A DNA stretch of 5,195 nt from Eubacteriales Family XIII. Incertae Sedis bacterium (GTDB taxonomy: Bacteria > Bacillota > Clostridia > Peptostreptococcales > Anaerovoracaceae), in NCBI GenBank assembly GCA_031287295.1, contig JAITTH010000125.1:1-5195 (forward strand), in the 5' to 3' direction. The first letter of the stretch is position 1. Each line of letters begins with the position of its first letter. Below are positions 1 through 5,195 of this stretch, one piece after another. The notes below the pieces were generated by a model. The model ran no database searches, was not told where the DNA came from, and saw nothing but the letters and a program-made list of their open reading frames with translations. The translations under genes were made by a program, and so were the position numbers.

Positions 1-133
1 CCGGTCTTAAATGCTCTTCACACGCATTGCAGATTTTACAGTCGTGATTCGACCAATTGTTCCCGAAGATTTCCATGGGTTTTTCCATGGAAAAAGCGAG
101 ATGCAAATCGCCTATGGCATAGATCTTTGGCAT
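1..133 (-). CDS. Metallophosphoesterase, N-terminal fragment (cut by window edge)
   Basis: This partial gene starts at ATG 133-131, and 44 codons are visible before the left edge cuts it. The translation begins MPKIYAIGDLHLAFS and continues with KPMEIFG and a W/H-containing stretch up to EEHLRP. The GDLH motif (D9, H11) matches the first metal-binding motif (D-x-H) of calcineurin-like phosphoesterases. The KPM-[DE]-[IV]-FG-x2-W pattern after it is, from memory, typical of a Firmicutes branch of predicted phosphohydrolases whose substrate is not established. The other metal ligands lie outside the window. The start lies 6 bases after the rmuC stop and in the same frame, with only two sense codons between, so the two genes are almost certainly cotranscribed. 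The best ribosome binding site is GAGGA at 147-151, inside the end of rmuC, with a rather long 13-base spacer. An odd feature is the run C32-x2-C35-x2-C38. Family assignment is fairly sure; exact function is unknown. Confidence 0.8.
   Translation of the reverse strand, partial: MPKIYAIGDLHLAFSMEKPMEIFGNNWSNHDCKICNACEEHLRP
70..93. repeat. Short perfect inverted repeat inside the phosphoesterase gene
   Basis: TTTCCATGG at 70-78 and CCATGGAAA at 85-93 form a perfect 9-base inverted repeat around a 6-base loop (GTTTTT). It lies in codons about 14-22 of the phosphoesterase gene and encodes the conserved MEKPME stretch. Each arm contains the palindrome CCATGG. Coding constraint (two Met codons in similar context) may explain it fully. 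It is not a terminator: no U-tract follows the second arm on the minus strand. Confidence 0.5.
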
Positions 134-139
134 GGCGTG

Positions 140-1471
140 CTACGCATCCTCAAAAGAATCTTCGCGAATTTCGAGTTGTGCGTCCGGATCGGCAATATCC
201 AGTGGCGAAGAAACATCCTTCAATTTGCGGTTGATTGCGCGTGTGCGCGTACCGATGAGCTTGTCAAGTTCATCATTTGTTTGCTCGATTCGTTTTTTTG
301 CGGAATTCAATACTTTTTCGAAATTTGTAAATTCGGTCTTCACCTCAGAAAGAACCTTCCACACTTCTCCGGATCGTTTCTGAATGGCGAGTGTCTTAAA
401 GCCCATTTGTAGACTGTTCAACAGCGCTGCCATGGTAGAAGGTCCTGCGATGTTAATCTTATACAGCCGTTGAAGCTCTTCCACCATTCCCCGGCGCACA
501 ACCTCGGCATAAAGCCCTTCAAACGGTAGGAACATGATGGCAAAGTCCGTTGTAAACGGTGGCTCCACATATTTTTCGTGAATCGTCTTTGCGCTTTGCC
601 GAATAACGCCATCGAGAATCTTCCCTGCAGCATCGATTTCCGTCGTATCGCCCTTCTCGTATGCATCCAGCAACCTTGCATACGCATCCGCCGGGAATTT
701 TGCATCGATGGGAAGGTAAACCGCTTCGCCGTCCTCACCCGGGAGCCGAATGGCAAATTCCACGCGATCGCTGTTTTTCTTTGTGGAGAAATTTTCCACA
801 TACTGTTCCGGCGACAAAATTTCGGTCAGAATGGCGCCGAGCTGATATTCGCCGAGAATCCCGCGATTTTTCACATTGGAAAGCACTTTTTTTAAATCGC
901 CGACGCCGGAGGCAATGTTTTGCATTTCGCCGAGACCTTTGGAGACGATATCCAATTGCTCTGAAACGAGTTTAAAAGATTGTGTAATACGATCGTTCAG
1001 GGTCTTCTGTAACTTTTCGTCCACTGTCGCACGCATTTTGTCGAGCTGGTTCGTATTTTCCTCCTGCATCGAACGGATGCGGGTTTCCATCGTGGAGCGG
1101 ATGTTTTCCAGTTTCTGTTCGTTCTCCTTCGCCTGATCGCTTAGTTTGGTTCCGATCTCTGTACGCAGGCTCGTCATCTGTCCTGTCATTTCCGCGCGAA
1201 ATTCGTTTGCATTGCGTGCCACTTCTTCCCGAAGCGACTTCGCATTATTTGCTGTTTCATTCCGAAGAACAGCGACACGTTGTTCAAATCCGGATAGAAG
1301 CTCGAATTTTTGTTCCGTAAACAAACGCAAAAGCTCTCGGCGTTCGCTCTCTGTATCCTTTCCTCCTTCTTCCTGCATGGTCTTCTTTAGACGAAGAATC
1401 AATACAATCGAAAGAAGAACCGTGGCGAATACCACGGCTAAAAACGCAATAATAATGAGATCTTCCTTCAT
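140..1471 (-). CDS. rmuC: RmuC family protein (DNA recombination-limiting, nuclease-like)
   Basis: The gene encodes a 443-residue protein, a usual length for RmuC. Residues 5-27 form one hydrophobic membrane segment followed by R27, K29 and K30, which predicts a short outside N-terminus and a cytoplasmic body. Residues about 40-180 are highly charged, rich in E, K, R and Q, and look like a long coiled coil. The conserved RmuC domain follows: NRGILGEYQLGAILTEIL (202-219), then PIDAKFP (254-260), PFEGLYAEV (316-324) and GPSTMAALLNSLQMGF (343-358). The E208 and D256-x-K258 pattern fits the PD-(D/E)XK nuclease-like fold proposed for this family. In E. coli, rmuC affects the rate of inversion between short inverted repeats; the biochemical activity is not well established. 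The start has only a weak site, GGGAAG at 1482-1487, 10 bases upstream. It sits 15 bases after the small-protein gene and 6 bases before the phosphoesterase, so it is probably made from the ilv transcript. Confidence 0.93.
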   Translation of the reverse strand: MKEDLIIIAFLAVVFATVLLSIVLILRLKKTMQEEGGKDTESERRELLRLFTEQKFELLSGFEQRVAVLRNETANNAKSLREEVARNANEFRAEMTGQMTSLRTEIGTKLSDQAKENEQKLENIRSTMETRIRSMQEENTNQLDKMRATVDEKLQKTLNDRITQSFKLVSEQLDIVSKGLGEMQNIASGVGDLKKVLSNVKNRGILGEYQLGAILTEILSPEQYVENFSTKKNSDRVEFAIRLPGEDGEAVYLPIDAKFPADAYARLLDAYEKGDTTEIDAAGKILDGVIRQSAKTIHEKYVEPPFTTDFAIMFLPFEGLYAEVVRRGMVEELQRLYKINIAGPSTMAALLNSLQMGFKTLAIQKRSGEVWKVLSEVKTEFTNFEKVLNSAKKRIEQTNDELDKLIGTRTRAINRKLKDVSSPLDIADPDAQLEIREDSFEDA

Positions 1472-1486
1472 ACCTTACACACTTCC

Positions 1487-1771
1487 CTACAAATCCGAAT
1501 TTTCATCGGGAGAATCCGATTTTTCCGGTTCCGTGCCTACATCTGTATCTACGACGGTTTCATCGACAACCTCATCCCCTTCCGTTTTTTCCCGGAAGAT
1601 GTAGACGATTTTTCCGTCTTCTGATTTTTCGTATTGAACGTTCGATGGACGTTGTGCCCCTGTTCCTTGTTGCTTGTCTGCACCAAAGGTTTTCTTACTC
1701 ATTTTGTTTGAAATCGTGATTAAGAGCAACGCAACGCCAAGAACAAGTCCTCCAAAGAATATTAACGGCAT
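1487..1771 (-). CDS. Hypothetical small membrane-anchored protein with acidic tail
   Basis: I do not recognise this 94-residue protein. Residues 2-20 form one hydrophobic segment (IFFGGLVLGVALLLITI), followed by K23, K26 and K27, so by the positive-inside rule the rest should face the cytoplasm. Residues 30-45 are polar and probably flexible. A short patch at 46-62 (QYEKSEDGKIVYIFREK) looks like a beta-hairpin and is the only part resembling a folded element. The tail, 64-94, carries 13 acidic residues and one lysine and is probably disordered. There is no Cys, no lipobox and no cleavable-signal pattern. It is real rather than a chance frame: a strong AAGGAG site lies 7 bases before the ATG, the gene fits exactly between ilvB (11-base gap) and rmuC (15-base gap), and its composition is sensible. 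Its likely topology matches that of RmuC next door, which permits but does not prove a shared membrane role. Confidence 0.82.
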   Translation of the reverse strand: MPLIFFGGLVLGVALLLITISNKMSKKTFGADKQQGTGAQRPSNVQYEKSEDGKIVYIFREKTEGDEVVDETVVDTDVGTEPEKSDSPDENSDL

Positions 1772-1778
1772 AACACAA

Positions 1779-1784
1779 CTCCTT
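1779..1784 (-). promoter_or_regulatory. Ribosome binding site overlapping the ilvB stop codon
   Basis: On the minus strand AAGGAG occupies 1784-1779, and its first two A bases are the last two of the ilvB TAA stop (1785-1783). It lies 7 bases before the ATG of the small membrane protein. The overlap suggests translational coupling: ribosomes finishing ilvB end on the initiation site of the next gene. Confidence 0.8.
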
Positions 1785-3441
1785 ACTCTTCACAGATAAT
1801 GTTCACGATCGAATCGCCCGGAGGAACAATCGGCCAAACATTTTCATCCAGATTAATATCACAGGCGATTACGCCACCCTTCCCACTCTTTTGAATCTCT
1901 GCAACGGCTTCTTTCAGGGCATCGATATTGCCAACCTCTCGTCCGATGAGTCCGAACGATCCTGCAAGCTTCTCATAATCGATCACATCCGGTAAATCCG
2001 TAGCGGAATAACGCCTTTCAAAGAAGAGTTTCTGCCACTGGCGCACCATTCCAAGCGTCTGATTTTTCATCACGAACACAATAATCGGCAGTTCAAGAGC
2101 CGATACCGTAATGAGTTCGTTCAGATTCATTCGAAAACTACCGTCTCCGGAAATGAGAATGACCTGCCTGCCCGGATTTGCCTGAGCACTTCCGATGGCA
2201 GCACCCAAGCCAAACCCCATCGTGCCAAGTCCGCCCGAGGTGATGAAATTACGGGATTTTGAAAATGGCCACCGTTGAGCTGTCCACATCTGATGCTGTC
2301 CGACATCTGTCGCGACAATCGTATCTTCACCGAAAATCTCATAGAGTGCCGGGAAAATCGTATCCGGTCCAAAGGTGGAAATCTTTTTGTCTTTGCGTTT
2401 CCAACCTTCAATCTGTTTAAGCCATTCTTCGTGCGAATTTTTCTGAACAAGTGGAATGAGGCGATTGAGAACTTCCTTCACATCCCCTATAATCGAAAAC
2501 GCTGTTTCGATATTTTTGTCTATTTCCGAAATATCCAAATCGATTTGAATGATTTTTGCGCCCTGCGCGAAACGATTTGCATCGCCGATAACGCGGTCGG
2601 AAAAGCGCGCGCCGATTGCGATGAGCAAATCTGCATGAGAATAGGCAAGATTCGCCTCTTTTTCGCCGTGCATACCGACCATACCGAGCGACAGCGGATC
2701 GCGACGATCGAAACACCCCAAACACATAAGTGTGGTACCGACAGGAATATGTGCCTTACGGGCAAGCTTCGTGAGTTGTTCGGAAGCATTTGAAATGCTC
2801 ACACCGCCACCCGCATAAATGACAGGTCTTTGGGCACTGTTTATGGCTTCTGCCAGACGGGTGATGTTCTCGTTGTCGGCTTTTGGTGTCGGAAACAAAG
2901 GCAAGGCATCTTGCTTTTCGTATTCTACCTGCGCCGCGAACAAATTTTTCGGAATGTCGATCAGTACGGGTCCGGGACGACCGCTACGTGCGATTTGAAA
3001 CGCTTTTCGCACCGCTGTTGCGATGTCTTCCACGCGTCGAAGCGCAAAACTATGTTTCACAACCGGAAGCGTAATGCCAACGATATCGACTTCTTGGAAA
3101 GAATCGCGACCGATGGAATCAACCGTAACTTGCCCGGAAAAAACAACAATAGGGCTGCTGTCCATATTGGCGGTTGCGATGCCCGTTACCGTATTTGTTG
3201 CGCCCGGACCACTGGTCACGAAACAAACGCCTACCTTGCCGGTAGACCTTGCATAGCCGTCTGCCGCATGGGTCGCACCCTGCTCATGACTCGTAAGTAC
3301 GTGTGTAACCCTTCCGTCGTCTGTATAGTCGTAAAGAGCGTCATAAAGAGGCATAATGGCACCACCGGGATAGCCGAAAATCGTATCGACACCCTGCTCA
3401 AGAAGGCATTCCATAATTACTTTTGCACCGCTTAACACCAT
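1783..3441 (-). CDS. ilvB: Acetolactate synthase, catalytic (large) subunit
   Basis: This 552-residue thiamine-diphosphate enzyme condenses two pyruvates to 2-acetolactate, or pyruvate with 2-oxobutyrate, the first common step of branched-chain amino-acid synthesis. The domains run in order. The TPP N-terminal domain has YPGG at 24-27, the catalytic E53 in SHEQGATHAADGYAR, and SGPGATN at 77-83. The central FAD-type domain has GGGVSIS at 211-217 and GARFSDR at 277-283. The TPP C-terminal domain has GDGSF at 432-436, N460 as cofactor metal ligand, and GMVRQWQ at 464-470. RF-x-DR and RQWQ favour the anabolic FAD-type enzyme over the catabolic AlsS type. The length is normal. The start is supported by AGAGGTGA upstream. 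The gene follows ilvC by 54 AT-rich bases without a terminator. No ilvN regulatory subunit gene follows, which is unusual. Oddities are T106 where most homologues have Pro (SGQVP) and K459-N460 in place of the usual NN pair. Confidence 0.97.
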   Translation of the reverse strand: MVLSGAKVIMECLLEQGVDTIFGYPGGAIMPLYDALYDYTDDGRVTHVLTSHEQGATHAADGYARSTGKVGVCFVTSGPGATNTVTGIATANMDSSPIVVFSGQVTVDSIGRDSFQEVDIVGITLPVVKHSFALRRVEDIATAVRKAFQIARSGRPGPVLIDIPKNLFAAQVEYEKQDALPLFPTPKADNENITRLAEAINSAQRPVIYAGGGVSISNASEQLTKLARKAHIPVGTTLMCLGCFDRRDPLSLGMVGMHGEKEANLAYSHADLLIAIGARFSDRVIGDANRFAQGAKIIQIDLDISEIDKNIETAFSIIGDVKEVLNRLIPLVQKNSHEEWLKQIEGWKRKDKKISTFGPDTIFPALYEIFGEDTIVATDVGQHQMWTAQRWPFSKSRNFITSGGLGTMGFGLGAAIGSAQANPGRQVILISGDGSFRMNLNELITVSALELPIIVFVMKNQTLGMVRQWQKLFFERRYSATDLPDVIDYEKLAGSFGLIGREVGNIDALKEAVAEIQKSGKGGVIACDINLDENVWPIVPPGDSIVNIICEE

Positions 3442-3450
3442 ATATCTATT

Positions 3451-3458
3451 TCACCTCT
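3451..3458 (-). promoter_or_regulatory. Ribosome binding site of ilvB
   Basis: The minus strand reads AGAGGTGA, with AGGTGA ending 9 bases before the ilvB ATG at 3441-3439. This is a good anti-16S match at normal spacing and supports the chosen start. The rest of the 54-base ilvC-ilvB gap is AT-rich and shows no hairpin. Confidence 0.7.
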
Positions 3459-3495
3459 TCTATCTCCGTACAAGTATTGATTTTTTATAATTTTT

Positions 3496-4551
<1,056 letters not shown>

Positions 4552-4555
<4 letters not shown>

Positions 4556-5195
4556 TGGATGACGAACGTAATTTCGCCGATAAGATTCAAAATATCGTTT
4601 GGAATGGGTGCGGAAATAAGAAGCGGAGCCCCGCTCACAGGGTGCGTGAATTCCAAAGAGATCGCATGTAACGCCTGCCGGGTCACGTTGTCCGAAAATT
4701 CCTCGCCGTAAAGCCTGTCGCCAACGATTGGATTTCCCATATGCGACAAATGAACACGAATCTGATGCGTCCGCCCCGTTTCGAGGCGAATTTGGAGGAG
4801 GCTGATTTCGCCGATTTCAGGAACCCAACGTGTTCCTAGCCGTGTATAATGCGTAATCGACGATGCGCCGTCACTGCGAACGATTCTTTTGGGATTTCCA
4901 TCGTCCGGAAGCCCAATCGGAAGATCAATCACACCCGAATCCATAACCGGAACCCCATGAACGAGTGCAATATATTGTTTCTTCACACGTCCGTTTTGCG
5001 ATTCTTTCGTGAAATAATTCTGTGCATAAGCATTTTTCCCAACGAGTAACACCCCGGATGTATCCATGTCGAGTCGGTTGATGAACCGTGGTTTGTAGTT
5101 CTCTTCCGAAACCCTCATATGTTCGGCGATACCATTTGCCAGCGTTCCGTCAGGATGCCCTTTTGTGGGGTGTACAACGATGCCGGGTGGCTTAT
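4552..5195 (-). CDS. RluA/RluD-family RNA pseudouridine synthase (5' end outside window)
   Basis: The frame is open to the right edge, so 213 residues of the C-terminal part are visible; ATG 5118 is internal, because conserved family sequence (KPPGIVVHPTKGHPDGTLAN) lies upstream of it. The enzyme isomerises uridine to pseudouridine in RNA, probably rRNA. The visible part has the KP-x-G-x-VVHP motif at 1-9, the catalytic motif INRLDMDTSG at 38-47 with D42 as nucleophile, and GRTHQIRVHLSHMGNPIVGD at 140-159, followed by the HA-x-SLEF-x-HP strand near 176-185. Asn in place of His before RLD occurs in some Firmicutes members and is not a defect. Whether an N-terminal S4 domain is present cannot be seen. 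The target site cannot be named from this sequence. The gene ends 63 bases before ilvC with no visible terminator. Confidence 0.94.

Noticed and set aside
11..412. Plus-strand frame of 133 codons at the left edge
   Set aside because: It runs antisense to the end of rmuC and to the start of the phosphoesterase gene, both of which have recognisable conserved motifs on the minus strand.
2275..2793. Long plus-strand open frames opposite ilvB, ilvC and rmuC (for example 2275-2793, 2830-3435, 3553-4197, 1146-1604)
   Set aside because: They are antisense shadows of well-conserved minus-strand genes. Their translations show no recognisable domain, and the opposite strand is fully explained by conserved motifs.
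3442..3495. Possible terminator or separate promoter between ilvC and ilvB
   Set aside because: The gap is AT-rich but has no GC stem with a U-tract, and no convincing -35/-10 pair at proper spacing; the two genes are more simply one transcript.
5074..5088. Asn instead of His before the catalytic RLD of the pseudouridine synthase as a sign of inactivity
   Set aside because: The catalytic Asp and the rest of the motif are intact, and Asn at this position is found in other Firmicutes RluA-type proteins.
5116..5118. ATG at 5118 as the true start of the pseudouridine synthase gene
   Set aside because: The frame continues upstream to the window edge and encodes the conserved KP-x-G-x-VVHP and HPDGTLAN segments, so the real start is outside the window.

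Overview
All genes in this window lie on the minus strand, so the biological reading order runs from the right edge to the left edge: an RluA-family pseudouridine synthase (5' end outside the window), ilvC, ilvB, a small membrane-anchored protein of unknown function, rmuC, and the first 44 codons of a metallophosphoesterase cut by the left edge. The protein families, purine-rich ribosome binding sites, tight packing and moderate base composition suggest a low-to-moderate GC Firmicute (Clostridia or Negativicutes type). This is an inference from general resemblance; there is no rRNA or other marker here to fix the taxon.

Right part (4489-5195): the pseudouridine synthase ends at 4552. It is followed by a 63-base spacer carrying a good candidate sigma-A type promoter whose -35 box overlaps the synthase stop codon, and then the strong ilvC ribosome binding site. 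The spacer has no visible terminator and is too short for a T-box or other long leader.

Centre (1783-4488): ilvC (ketol-acid reductoisomerase) then ilvB (acetolactate synthase catalytic subunit), 54 bases apart. They catalyse the first two common steps of valine/leucine/isoleucine synthesis: IlvB condenses pyruvate with pyruvate or 2-oxobutyrate, and IlvC isomerises and reduces the product. The order is the reverse of the pathway, and no regulatory subunit gene (ilvN) or other ilv/leu gene is present between the flanking genes seen here.

Left part (1-1771): three genes with gaps of 11, 15 and 6 bases run on directly from ilvB: an unknown 94-residue protein with one N-terminal membrane segment and an acidic tail, RmuC (membrane-anchored coiled coil plus nuclease-like domain), and a calcineurin-like metallophosphoesterase. 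The spacing suggests one transcript from ilvC through at least the phosphoesterase, mixing amino-acid synthesis with a DNA-maintenance protein.

No gene-free stretch longer than 63 bases exists. I found no RNA genes, insertion sequences, CRISPR arrays or phage signs. This is mostly ordinary core-genome sequence. The points worth a second look are the unknown small protein, the ilvCB-rmuC linkage without ilvN, and a few unusual residues in otherwise conserved motifs.
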